64,000 nucleotides of DNA from an uncultured Polaribacter sp. (GTDB lineage Bacteria; Bacteroidota; Bacteroidia; Flavobacteriales; Flavobacteriaceae). The stretch's first letter is position 1. Every line of letters starts with the position of its first letter. Shown in pieces: positions 17,634 to 24,298 of the stretch. The notes beneath the pieces are model-generated. The model saw nothing but the letters and a program-made list of their open reading frames with translations. It made no database searches and was not told where the DNA came from. Position numbers and translations under genes: made by a program. The stretch is from the NCBI RefSeq assembly GCF_947503855.1, contig NZ_CANNFF010000003.1:62001-126000 (forward strand), given 5' to 3'.

Positions 17634-18311
17634 TTATTTGGGTAATCTAACTTTTATCACTTTTAGTCCAGCCATTTCTTCCTTATCTAATCCAAACATT
17701 GGACTATATTTGCCTTTTGGTAAATCAGTAAAAATAAAATTATTCGCTGCTTTAGCAACATCTACATACTTTGTAGCAGCAGTGTTTATAGCTGAAGCTG
17801 CCAAATTTAGTAAAAAACTACCGCCAGTTGAAATTGAAGTATTATAAGATATTGTTCCTTTTCTAGAATACAAGATTTCGCTTGTATGGGCAGATTTAAG
17901 TATATATTCAACTTCAACAGTTACTCGAGAAGCTAAACTAGATTTGTCCCATTTGTTAATTTTAGTAAATAGTATAATATCAGCACCAAATATTTTATTA
18001 AATATTTTTAGTGAAGGTTTTTCAATAAAAAGTTCAGAATCATAGGCACTTTCTCTCTTTAAAATTTCCATTGACAAAAATGGAGGAATAACGTAGTACC
18101 CTGCATTTAAAATTGGTACATTTAATGTAGTATGAAAATATTCTTTTGCATCTACGTTTGTACTTCTATTTATTGGAGGCATTATCAAAACAGACACAGG
18201 TTTTTCTTCATACATTCCTTTGTATGCCTGGGCCTTATTTAATTTTGAGGTTGTACCACAACCAACAATTAAAAGTGTTGCTGATAATAATAAGTATATG
18301 GAGTGCTTCAT
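17634..18311 (-). CDS. DUF799/GNA1162-like lipoprotein
   Basis: A 225-residue lipoprotein (signal ending LLIVGC, Cys18). The sequence fits the DUF799 family, whose Neisseria member is the surface antigen GNA1162: VLIMPPINRSTNVDAKEYF near the N-terminus, then VPILNAGYYVIP and a Gly/Ser-rich C-terminal region. The family resembles the CsgG/TolB-N-type fold and often sits with CsgG-like and DUF4810 genes, as here. It overlaps the upstream gene by 4 bp (ATGA), so it is the last gene of a translationally coupled operon. The molecular function is not established. Confidence 0.82.
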   Translation of the reverse strand: MKHSIYLLLSATLLIVGCGTTSKLNKAQAYKGMYEEKPVSVLIMPPINRSTNVDAKEYFHTTLNVPILNAGYYVIPPFLSMEILKRESAYDSELFIEKPSLKIFNKIFGADIILFTKINKWDKSSLASRVTVEVEYILKSAHTSEILYSRKGTISYNTSISTGGSFLLNLAASAINTAATKYVDVAKAANNFIFTDLPKGKYSPMFGLDKEEMAGLKVIKVRLPK

Positions 18312-18652
18312 TTTTCAATTAATTTTAAAATTCGATCTATAAAAATTTTTGATTCCGGATAAAGTGAAATTTCTTTGTTTAGATTCTCTTTTCCTGCCTT
18401 TAAATCCCCTCTTTGAATTAAGAAAAAACCATAGTCAGCTAACATTCCTGGGGGAGTTACCTTTCTTGTGCCTTTTTGTTTTTTAATTATCTTTTGGTAC
18501 TGCTCCATTATATTATTTATTGATTTTTCATCAGCTTTTTTTAAATAATTATAACTTGCCTCCTGGTATTTTTCAAATGAATACAATCCTTTAGGTGCGC
18601 TGCAAGAGTAAAAAGCAAAAACTACTATAAATATATAAATGTATTTTTTCAT
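18308..18652 (-). CDS. DUF4810 domain lipoprotein
   Basis: A 114-residue lipoprotein with lipobox FYSC (Cys17). The mature part has the DUF4810 pattern: LYSFEKYQEASYNYLKK near the start, a central PPGMLADYGFFLIQRGD and a C-terminal TPR-like helix pair with Glu and Ser-rich turns. It lies between the small lipoprotein and the DUF799-like gene with ATGA overlaps on both sides. The trio CsgG-like, DUF4810 and DUF799 is recurrent in bacteria, which supports a shared outer-membrane complex. Confidence 0.82.
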   Translation of the reverse strand: MKKYIYIFIVVFAFYSCSAPKGLYSFEKYQEASYNYLKKADEKSINNIMEQYQKIIKKQKGTRKVTPPGMLADYGFFLIQRGDLKAGKENLNKEISLYPESKIFIDRILKLIEK

Positions 18653-18978
18653 GGTAATATGATTTTTTTAGTTTGTTGTGATGAAACAAAAATTATTTTC
18701 TCATAAATACTTTTATTGTTTTTTGAGATAGAAACCTTATGCTTTCCTGTAGAAATTCCGTAAAGTCGAAGATGTTTAACTTTATCTCTGTTTTTTTGTA
18801 CTTCAGCATTAAACTTCGTTTTATCGTCAATTACCACCTCAACACCGTTAGGGTAATTAGAAGGCGTTCCTACAATTAGTAGAAAAGCCTGATTCTCTAT
18901 ACCTTTACTGACGGTCTTTGTTATTCCACACCCTATTAGAAGTGTTGTCAAAATTGTAAAAAATAGTATTTTTTTCAT
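18649..18978 (-). CDS. Small lipoprotein, possibly PEGA-like
   Basis: A 109-residue protein with lipobox LLIGC (Cys17). The mature part is beta-rich and ends with a segment (GKHKVSISKNNKSIYEKIIFV) that resembles a PEGA-type beta-sandwich, where a substrate or surface is bound by a short repeat. I do not recognise it with certainty. It starts inside the stop of the CsgG-like gene (TAATG) and overlaps DUF4810 by 4 bp, so it is an integral part of the operon. This member is not in the usual three-gene set. Confidence 0.65.
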   Translation of the reverse strand: MKKILFFTILTTLLIGCGITKTVSKGIENQAFLLIVGTPSNYPNGVEVVIDDKTKFNAEVQKNRDKVKHLRLYGISTGKHKVSISKNNKSIYEKIIFVSSQQTKKIILP

Positions 18979-19937
18979 TAGTCTATTTGTTTAATATAAT
19001 ATTTACCAAGGCTATTTTTATCAATATCTCCATCAACAAAAGAAACTATTGAAAATTCACTTTCAGGGGATTCACCACCTGAATAATCAATTGTAATTTG
19101 ACCTACTCTTTTACCTGGTAATTCGATAAACATACCTGTTTGAGGGTTTTTTATTTTTCTTCCTTTACTAAAAACATCAAAGCGGTCTCCTAACCTTAAA
19201 CCCTGACTTTCACCTCCTGAAATTATGATGCCATCTTGGTCATAAGATAAAAAATAGGACTTCCAAGGTCTGTTTAAACAATTATTTATAATATTCTCGA
19301 CCAATTGAGAAATTGCTGCAGAAATTGCCTTATCTGAAAGAGATGAGTCGTAATCTGTCCTTTTTCCAAGACCAAGAGTGGTCTTGTTACTTGTCTTCGC
19401 TTGTCCTTTTGCTTCTTCAGAATAGATGATTTGTCCAGTAGAAACATCAATAAGTCTGATGCTAATACCAGCTTCAACAATCTGTGTTTTACTTCGAGAA
19501 AACACCTTTGATTCTCCAACGTTTTTTCTTCCGAATTCTGTAATGGAACCTATTATTAAATAATCTGCACCAATTTCTTGAAATCCTTCGTTATCAGCAA
19601 TTTTTAATTCATCTTTAATCAACTGATAATCCTGCCTTTCTAGTAAGATAAATTTTCCTGAAGAGGCTAGTTTAGTTGAAAGAATATCAACTGCTTGCTT
19701 GCCCATTGGATCATTATTTTTGTCATAGAAAAGACCTTTCGCATAGCTTGTCTCATTAGAGAATCTGGCAATAGCTACCTTTCTTTTTAAAGTACGGGTA
19801 TCTTCAGTTGCTGTAGCAACTTCATTTATAGTTTCAATAGTATTTTGTTTTCTATCTGAAACTCTTTTGTTTTTTTTCTGTGCAAAAAGACTAAAACTTA
19901 AGCAGAGTGTCAGAATAAATAATATCCTTTTTTTCAT
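18978..19937 (-). CDS. CsgG-family outer-membrane assembly protein
   Basis: A 319-residue protein starting MKKRILFILTLCLSF with a type I signal peptide (cleavage near LFAQ); it has no lipobox, unlike CsgG itself. The CsgG core is visible in KRKVAIARFSNETSY, KLASSGKFILLERQD, GADYLIIGSITEFG and SIRLIDVSTGQIIYSEEAKG. It should form or line an outer-membrane channel or periplasmic assembly with its lipoprotein partners. The frame is open 22 codons further upstream, but that part runs through a terminator hairpin, so ATG 19937 is chosen. First gene of the coupled operon. Confidence 0.85.
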   Translation of the reverse strand: MKKRILFILTLCLSFSLFAQKKNKRVSDRKQNTIETINEVATATEDTRTLKRKVAIARFSNETSYAKGLFYDKNNDPMGKQAVDILSTKLASSGKFILLERQDYQLIKDELKIADNEGFQEIGADYLIIGSITEFGRKNVGESKVFSRSKTQIVEAGISIRLIDVSTGQIIYSEEAKGQAKTSNKTTLGLGKRTDYDSSLSDKAISAAISQLVENIINNCLNRPWKSYFLSYDQDGIIISGGESQGLRLGDRFDVFSKGRKIKNPQTGMFIELPGKRVGQITIDYSGGESPESEFSIVSFVDGDIDKNSLGKYYIKQID

Positions 19938-19950
19938 ATATAAAAATTTT

Positions 19951-19990
19951 AAAAAAAAACACCTTAAAATAATTACTTGATTTAAGGTGT
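19951..19990 (-). terminator. Terminator/attenuator before the CsgG-like gene
   Basis: On the minus strand, ACACCTTAAA pairs with TTTAAGGTGT around a 12-nt loop and is followed by eight T residues, ending 14 nt before the CsgG start. It lies between the beta-barrel gene and the CsgG operon, so it can end the first transcript or let part of it read through. Confidence 0.7.
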
Positions 19991-20024
19991 GAATTAAAAA
20001 CATTTTAGAAATAACTGCTATTTT

Positions 20025-20555
20025 TTAGAAGTTATACCTTACACCAACAGATAATTTAAAGATACTATCAGAATCATCAAAACCCTCAGAAGTAAAGTTT
20101 AAATAATCGGCATTTGCAGCGATACCCCAATTTCCTCCTAGAGAAAAATTGTAAGTTGCGCCTAAAATAAATCCTGATTCACCATCATATGTAGTTTCGT
20201 TTCCGAGAGAATCATTAATTACTAATGCAGTAAATGCATATTGAGGTTTTATGTCAAGACCTCCAAATGATATCATAGGCCCAATTGCTAGGTATCCTAC
20301 TCCTATAGTAAAATCTTCGAAATCTGGATGCTCGTGACTACTGGCACCCCAATTTAATGTTGCACCCCAAGTTTCATTAAAGCGATAACCTGCGTTAATT
20401 AAACCAAGCTCTAGCCCTGCATCAGCTCCATCAGCTGTATCACCCATTGGTGCTGCCAATCCAATCGAAACACCAATATACCCTTTAGATTCCTGTGCAA
20501 ATGAATGCATTGCTGATAAAATAGCAATTGTAAATAATAATAATACTTTTTTCAT
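20025..20555 (-). CDS. Outer-membrane beta-barrel protein
   Basis: A 176-residue protein with a type I signal peptide (MKKVLLLFTIAILSAMHSFAQ) and then alternating amphipathic strands rich in Gly, Tyr and Trp (GYIGVSIGLAAPMGD, GLINAGYRFNETWG, GVRYNF at the end). The terminal Phe is the usual BAM insertion signal. It fits small OmpA-like or porin-family barrels of Bacteroidetes. It is the first gene before the CsgG operon, divided from it by the attenuator at 19951, and may be its outer-membrane partner. Confidence 0.8.
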   Translation of the reverse strand: MKKVLLLFTIAILSAMHSFAQESKGYIGVSIGLAAPMGDTADGADAGLELGLINAGYRFNETWGATLNWGASSHEHPDFEDFTIGVGYLAIGPMISFGGLDIKPQYAFTALVINDSLGNETTYDGESGFILGATYNFSLGGNWGIAANADYLNFTSEGFDDSDSIFKLSVGVRYNF

Positions 20556-20583
20556 TTTTAAAATTTTAAGTTAATTTGAATTA

Positions 20584-20614
20584 CAATAATAGAGATATAA
20601 TTTCTTGAGTTCAA
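20584..20614 (-). promoter_or_regulatory. Candidate promoter of the barrel/CsgG operon
   Basis: Minus strand: TTG (20612-20614), 20 bp, then TATTATTG (20584-20591), one mismatch to TAnnTTTG. It lies 29 bp before the start codon. A direct repeat sits just upstream. Confidence 0.5.
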
Positions 20615-20615
20615 G

Positions 20616-20636
20616 TTTGTACTTTATTTGTACTTT
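20616..20636. promoter_or_regulatory. Tandem decamer upstream of the cargo promoter
   Basis: TTTGTACTTT occurs twice with a 1-bp spacer (20616-20625 and 20627-20636), directly upstream of the -33 element. The 11-bp pitch places both copies on one DNA face, as expected for an activator site. No regulator gene is present in the island. Confidence 0.45.
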
Positions 20637-20676
20637 GATAAAGACGTTTATTGTGACGTAATGTCCGTATTGTCTT

Positions 20677-20704
20677 ACCACCGTGGAGACTACTCTCGGT
20701 TGGT
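20677..20704. other. GC-richer hairpin upstream of the cargo operon
   Basis: ACCACC pairs with GGTTGGT (one bulge) and the inner GAGA pairs with TCTC around CTAC. It stands out as the only GC-rich stretch in about 1.7 kb. The function is unknown. Confidence 0.4.
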
Positions 20705-20945
20705 ACCTATTTTTAGGTTCAAAATACAATACAAATGTATGGTTTAAAACTTAAAAAAATCAATATTTTAAAATAAAAAAAATGTATTATAAAGAAAATC
20801 ATAGTGAAGCCTATACAGGTATGTTCACATTAAGAAAAAGAGCAAATAATTAAATAAAAACTGAAAAAGGAGAAATACTACTAGAAACAAGGTATAGAAT
20901 TAATTGCTAATTTTTGGTATATACTTTCTTACACAAATAAGTTAA

Positions 20946-21197
20946 TTAGATTTTTTTAATATTCTTAACACCAGAGGTGTATACTATAGTAAATAAATAG
21001 TTGTAACTTTTACTAAGTTTACGCTCATTATTTTCAGTAACAAATTTAAGCTCAAGATTATAAATAGCAGATTCAAAAGTTTCAAATTTTATATTATATG
21101 AAAATCTTAATTCTAAATCTGAGTTAAGTTTTTTAAAACTTGTGAATCCATCTAAAATAAGATGATAGAAAATTAAGATTTTTTCACTGACTTTGAA
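20946..21197 (-). pseudogene. Coding-like remnant without a start
   Basis: An 83-codon open stretch on the minus strand, read as ...SFKKLNSDLELRFSYN...YLFTIVYTSGVKNIKKI and stop. It has no ATG, and the frame upstream is blocked; a second frame just upstream (GYFKIIQGDDLLLLKYF) looks like the earlier part of the same gene after a frameshift. The product is not recognised. It joins the 302-bp repeat array at its right side. Confidence 0.4.
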
Positions 21198-21248
21198 TTA
21201 TTGAATTCTTTTGAAAAATATTTTAATAGCAATAAATCATCACCTTGG

Positions 21249-22010
21249 ATAATTTTAAAATACCCAATTCCTTTTTAATCATGATTTTCATTGTTTTCAA
21301 TGGAACTTCTAATGGATTTAATACTTTAATTTTACTAAAAATCATCAAAAATAATAGGCACAAACTACCAAAGGAAAACTGCAATAAAATCAATAAGCCA
21401 CTTGTCGATAAAATTTAAGGTTTTCAATGAAACCATTACTTAAAATTCATTAATCTTTAGCAATCTGAAATTCACAATGAAAAAAATAATTATTTTCATT
21501 GTAAGAAAGGAGTTAAAAAGGTATTAAAAAATTAAATATTATCTCTTAGAATAATTTCAGAATACTCAATTCCTTTTTAACGATTATTTTCATTATTTTA
21601 CATGGAACTCTTAATGGGTTTGATACTTTAATTTTATTAAAAAATCGTCAAAAATAACAAGCACAAACTAACAAAGCAAAACCCCCATAAAATCAATAGT
21701 CCACTTGACAATAAAATATAAGGTTCTCAATGAAACCAATGCTTAAAATTAATTGATTTTAAAGATATTGAAATTCACAATGAAAAAAATATTATTTTCC
21801 TTGTAAAAAAGAAGTAAAAAAGGTAGTAAAAACTTAAATATTATCTCCTAGAATAATTTTAAAATATTCAACTCCTTTTTTGACCATGATTGTCATTGTT
21901 TTCAATGGAACTTTTAATGGATTTGAAACTTTAATTTTATTAAAAATCATCAAAATGATAAAGAAAAACAACCAAAGGAAAATCCCAGTAAAACCAATTG
22001 CGGAAGAGGT
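21249..22010. repeat. 302-bp tandem repeat, 2.5 units
   Basis: Three copies start at 21249, 21551 and 21853, each with ATAATTT(T/C) and the CTCCTTTTT or TTCCTTTTT box, giving an exact 302-bp period twice; the third copy fades at about 22000. Copies differ by many point changes. On the minus strand each has a related reading (NPLEVPLKTM, NPLRVPCKIM, NPLKVPLKTM) after a hydrophobic stretch; in copy 3 this frame is open from about 22040 to 21834. Short inverted repeats (CAATGAAAA / TTTTCATTG) also recur. It is best read as an old tandem duplication of a gene piece. Confidence 0.65.
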
Positions 22011-22320
22011 TTTGAAATAAAATAAAAAACAATGAAAATCAATATGTATTTACTTTATAATACATCCTTTACAATAAGTTATTTTTTAACTCTTTTAAAA
22101 ATCGAGATATCTATTGGTTTTTTTAGAGCAAAAAATCAAAACGCAGACTAGATGCTGTCAACATCGCTTTATTTAAAAAAATAAAAATTGTTTTATAAAA
22201 TAACAAACAGCACTATTTTTCGTATATTTAGAATCCTACTTATTGGTGCTAAAATTATTTTAAAAAAGCCAGTTGCTTTATTTTAAAAATAAAAATTATT
22301 TTAGGTTACAAGAAAAAAAG
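22011..22320. other. AT-rich gene-free stretch at the island's right end
   Basis: No gene, repeat or RNA can be supported between the end of the 302-bp array and the right arm-type repeat. Confidence 0.4.
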
Positions 22321-22339
22321 AGTCCCCGGTTTAGTCCCC
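22321..22339. repeat. Right arm-type integrase repeat
   Basis: The same 19 bases as 14915-14933 (AGTCCCC-GGTTT-AGTCCCC), 77 bp inside the right attachment repeat. Confidence 0.6.
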
Positions 22340-22416
22340 GAGCGGTTTTTGAGATTGTGAAAAAATAGTGAAATTTTACCTCATAAATAACTGAAAAACA
22401 ATAAGTTATATTGACA

Positions 22417-22471
22417 TAAAACAAAAAAAGCATCTCGTAAATGAGATGCTTTTTGCGGTCTGGACGGGACT
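22417..22471. repeat. attR: right 55-bp direct repeat
   Basis: The partner of 14702-14756. It covers the tRNA-Asp terminator and the last 16 bases of the tRNA, so the tRNA gene stays intact on this side. Confidence 0.85.
22425..22454 (-). terminator. Terminator of tRNA-Asp
   Basis: Stem AAAAAGCATCTC / GAGATGCTTTTT with a T run on the minus strand, starting directly after the tRNA 3' end. Confidence 0.8.
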
Positions 22472-22529
22472 CGAACCCGCGACCCCCTGCGTGACAGGCA
22501 GGTATTCTAACCAGCTGAACTACCAAACC
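22456..22529 (-). tRNA. tRNA-Asp (GTC)
   Basis: 74 nt on the minus strand. The acceptor stem GGTTTGG / CCAGACC has one G-U pair and discriminator G. The D-arm is AGTTCAGCTGGTTAGAAT, the anticodon loop CTGTCAC has anticodon GTC (22493-22495), and the T-arm CGGGTTCGAGTCCCG is canonical. The CCA end is not encoded. It is the integration target of the island. Confidence 0.95.
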
Positions 22530-22592
22530 GTTGCTTATAGCGGATGCAAATATATAATAGATTTTAATATCTGCAAATAAAAAAATGAATTA

Positions 22593-23513
22593 TTATCTAA
22601 TTTTTTTTCTACTAATTAAATATTTTGTCAATACATCATTAAAACCTGCATTAATATCTAAAGGAACATAATCTATTTGATACTGTAAACATTTATTTTT
22701 CAAATCTTTAAAATAATTTTCTACAATTTCCCTGTATTTTTCTTTAACATTTTCTGCGTAAACATTTATTTCTTCTCCGGTTTCTAAATCAATAAATTTC
22801 TTGGGTGAATTATCAAAATTAAAGTTTAGTTCTGTTTTACCATCAAACGTATGAAATAAAACCACCTCGTGTTTGTTGTATTTTAAATGACGTAAAGCTT
22901 CAAAAAGCGCCTCGTTTTTTTTGGTTGTTTGAAACATATCAGTAAACAGAAAAATTAATGAACGCCTTTGAATTTTTTCTGCAATTTCATGCAAATATTT
23001 ATACGTTTCTGTAGTCTTGGTAGATGTTGACACTAATAATTGTTCTAATTGATGAATTAACATCTTTCTATGACGTTCACTCCCTTTTTCGGGTGCGTAA
23101 TATTCATATAAATCTGAATAAATGCTTAAACCGACAGCATCTCTTTGACGCTTTAAGATTTCCATTAAAGAGGCTGCCGCTACCGCAGAAAAACCCACCT
23201 TATTTAAAGAAGCTAATGTTTGCTTTTTTACAATGGGATAATGCATAGATGCAGAATTATCTATAATAATATGACAACGCAAATTAGTTTCTTCTTCGTA
23301 TTTTTTAGTATATAATTTTTCTGTTTTCGCATACAATTTCCAATCTATATGACGTGTACTTTCGCCTTTATTATAAAGTTTGTGCTCAGAAAACTCTACA
23401 GAAAAACCATGAAATGGACTTTTATGCATACCTGTTATAAAACCTTCTACCACACTTTTTGCTAACATGTTTAGGTTTTTAATTTCAGAAGATTTTATTT
23501 TAGATAAATTCAT
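22593..23513 (-). CDS. DUF58 domain protein (BatA-type operon member)
   Basis: A 306-residue cytoplasmic protein with the DUF58 core GESTRHIDWKLYAKTEKLYTK and a vWA-like fold with an incomplete MIDAS motif (DNSASM). DUF58 proteins commonly accompany MoxR AAA+ ATPases and Bat proteins in Bacteroidetes, and are thought to act as chaperone-like or oxidative-stress factors. Here no MoxR or Bat gene lies downstream within the window, and the flanking genes are tRNA-Asp and trxA, so it stands alone locally. Confidence 0.87.
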   Translation of the reverse strand: MNLSKIKSSEIKNLNMLAKSVVEGFITGMHKSPFHGFSVEFSEHKLYNKGESTRHIDWKLYAKTEKLYTKKYEEETNLRCHIIIDNSASMHYPIVKKQTLASLNKVGFSAVAAASLMEILKRQRDAVGLSIYSDLYEYYAPEKGSERHRKMLIHQLEQLLVSTSTKTTETYKYLHEIAEKIQRRSLIFLFTDMFQTTKKNEALFEALRHLKYNKHEVVLFHTFDGKTELNFNFDNSPKKFIDLETGEEINVYAENVKEKYREIVENYFKDLKNKCLQYQIDYVPLDINAGFNDVLTKYLISRKKIR

Positions 23514-23661
23514 ACTTACTTTTTAATTTCTAATACTCTTTTTAAATGATCTGTAGTTTGCTATAGTTTCTTTAAAAATAGGGTTATAATCTGTACTATT
23601 GTCTAAATATTATTACAAAATAGCTTTTGTTACTTTTAAAAATTGAATTTTACTAAAATAA

Positions 23662-23692
23662 AAAAAGGTTTAGCGTTAGCCAAACCTTTTTA
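23662..23692 (-). terminator. Terminator after trxA
   Basis: AAAAAGGTTT pairs with AAACCTTTTT around a small GC-closed loop, 27 bp beyond the trxA stop; it can work in both directions. Confidence 0.75.
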
Positions 23693-23718
23693 AGATCATA
23701 AAAAATATTGCTACTCTA

Positions 23719-24036
23719 CTATAACGCAGCTTCTATTTTATCTGTATATGTTTTTTTAGGAGCAACACCTACTTGTTTGTCTACAACTTCTCCGTTTTTA
23801 AACACTAAAACTGTTGGTATGTTTCTAACTCCGTATTTTGCAGCAAATTCTTGGTTGGCATCTACATCTACTTTACCTACAACTGCTTTACCATCGTATT
23901 CTGCATGTATTTCGTCTACAATGGGTCCTACCATTCTGCATGGCCCACACCAAGCTGCCCAAAAATCTACTAATACTGGTTTGTCTGATTTTAATACTAC
24001 TTCTTCAAAAGTTGCGTCTGTTATTTCTAATGCCAT
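23719..24036 (-). CDS. trxA: Thioredoxin
   Basis: A 105-residue cytoplasmic thiol-disulfide reductase with active site WAAW-Cys30-G-P-Cys33 and the cis-Pro segment RNIPTVLVFKNG. It supplies electrons to ribonucleotide reductase, methionine sulfoxide reductase, PAPS reductase (CysH in this window) and, through DsbD, to the periplasm. The length is normal. It is monocistronic, with a TACTTTTG promoter element upstream. Confidence 0.96.
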   Translation of the reverse strand: MALEITDATFEEVVLKSDKPVLVDFWAAWCGPCRMVGPIVDEIHAEYDGKAVVGKVDVDANQEFAAKYGVRNIPTVLVFKNGEVVDKQVGVAPKKTYTDKIEAAL

Positions 24037-24076
24037 TTTATATGTTTTTAAAATTGATTGTTATTAATTTGATATA

Positions 24077-24084
24077 CAAAAGTA
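24077..24084 (-). promoter_or_regulatory. Candidate -7 element for trxA
   Basis: TACTTTTG on the minus strand is an exact TAnnTTTG match 40 bp before the start codon. No clear TTG is seen at -33. Confidence 0.45.
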
Positions 24085-24180
24085 ATTAAATTATTTGCCT
24101 TTTTATTTTGCTTAAATTATTTCTATTGATAAAACTATCAATGGTTTCTATATGCAATAGCTTTTATAAGTATGTGCGTG

Positions 24181-24298
24181 AAGGATTGAGGCTTTGTTTG
24201 AGCTCTTGCACTTTTTTGTGCAAAGCGAGTACCGAAAGCCTGACGTTTTTTGTTTTCGTTTTGCCTTGCAAAATCTTAAAACAAAAAAGGGCACGCCC
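24181..24298 (-). repeat. REP-like intergenic element (copy left of metF)
   Basis: On the minus strand it starts GGGCGTGCCC and continues through GGCTTTCGGTACTCGC. The start and the GGCTTT block match the element at 25328, in opposite orientation, so two related elements flank metF. The inner stem GCACAAAAAAGTGC is also visible. Confidence 0.5.

Larger units (their letters stand above)
14702..22471. mobile_element. Integrative island in the 3' end of tRNA-Asp
   Basis: About 7.7 kb bounded by 55-bp direct repeats (14702-14756 and 22417-22471; one mismatch, 14748 T versus 22463 G). The right repeat contains the last 16 bases of the tRNA-Asp gene plus its downstream terminator. A tyrosine recombinase lies just inside the left end, and arm-type AGTCCCC repeats lie just inside both ends. 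There are no conjugation, replication or phage structural genes, so it looks like a mobilisable or defective genomic island rather than a full ICE or prophage. Removing it would place the tRNA terminator directly after the yifB-like gene. Confidence 0.85.

Noticed and set aside
19938..20003. Upstream start for the CsgG-like gene
   Set aside because: The extension is encoded by the terminator hairpin and would precede a normal signal peptide.
18978..20003. Curli secretion system
   Set aside because: Only the CsgG-like protein is present; no csgA, csgB, csgE or csgF homologue is visible, and the gene partners are DUF4810 and DUF799.
20782..20853. A 23-codon frame (MYYKENHSEAYTG...)
   Set aside because: Too short, with no start context or conservation that could be judged; left as non-coding.
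21249..22010. CRISPR array
   Set aside because: The repeat units are 302 bp long and diverged, without short constant repeats and spacers, and no cas genes are present.
14702..22471. Prophage or conjugative element
   Set aside because: No capsid, terminase, tail, lysis, relaxase, type IV secretion or replication gene is present.
22296..22526. A 76-codon minus-strand open frame with VRIPACHAGGRGFESRP
   Set aside because: It reads through the tRNA-Asp gene; this peptide string is the usual false product of a tRNA-Asp sequence.
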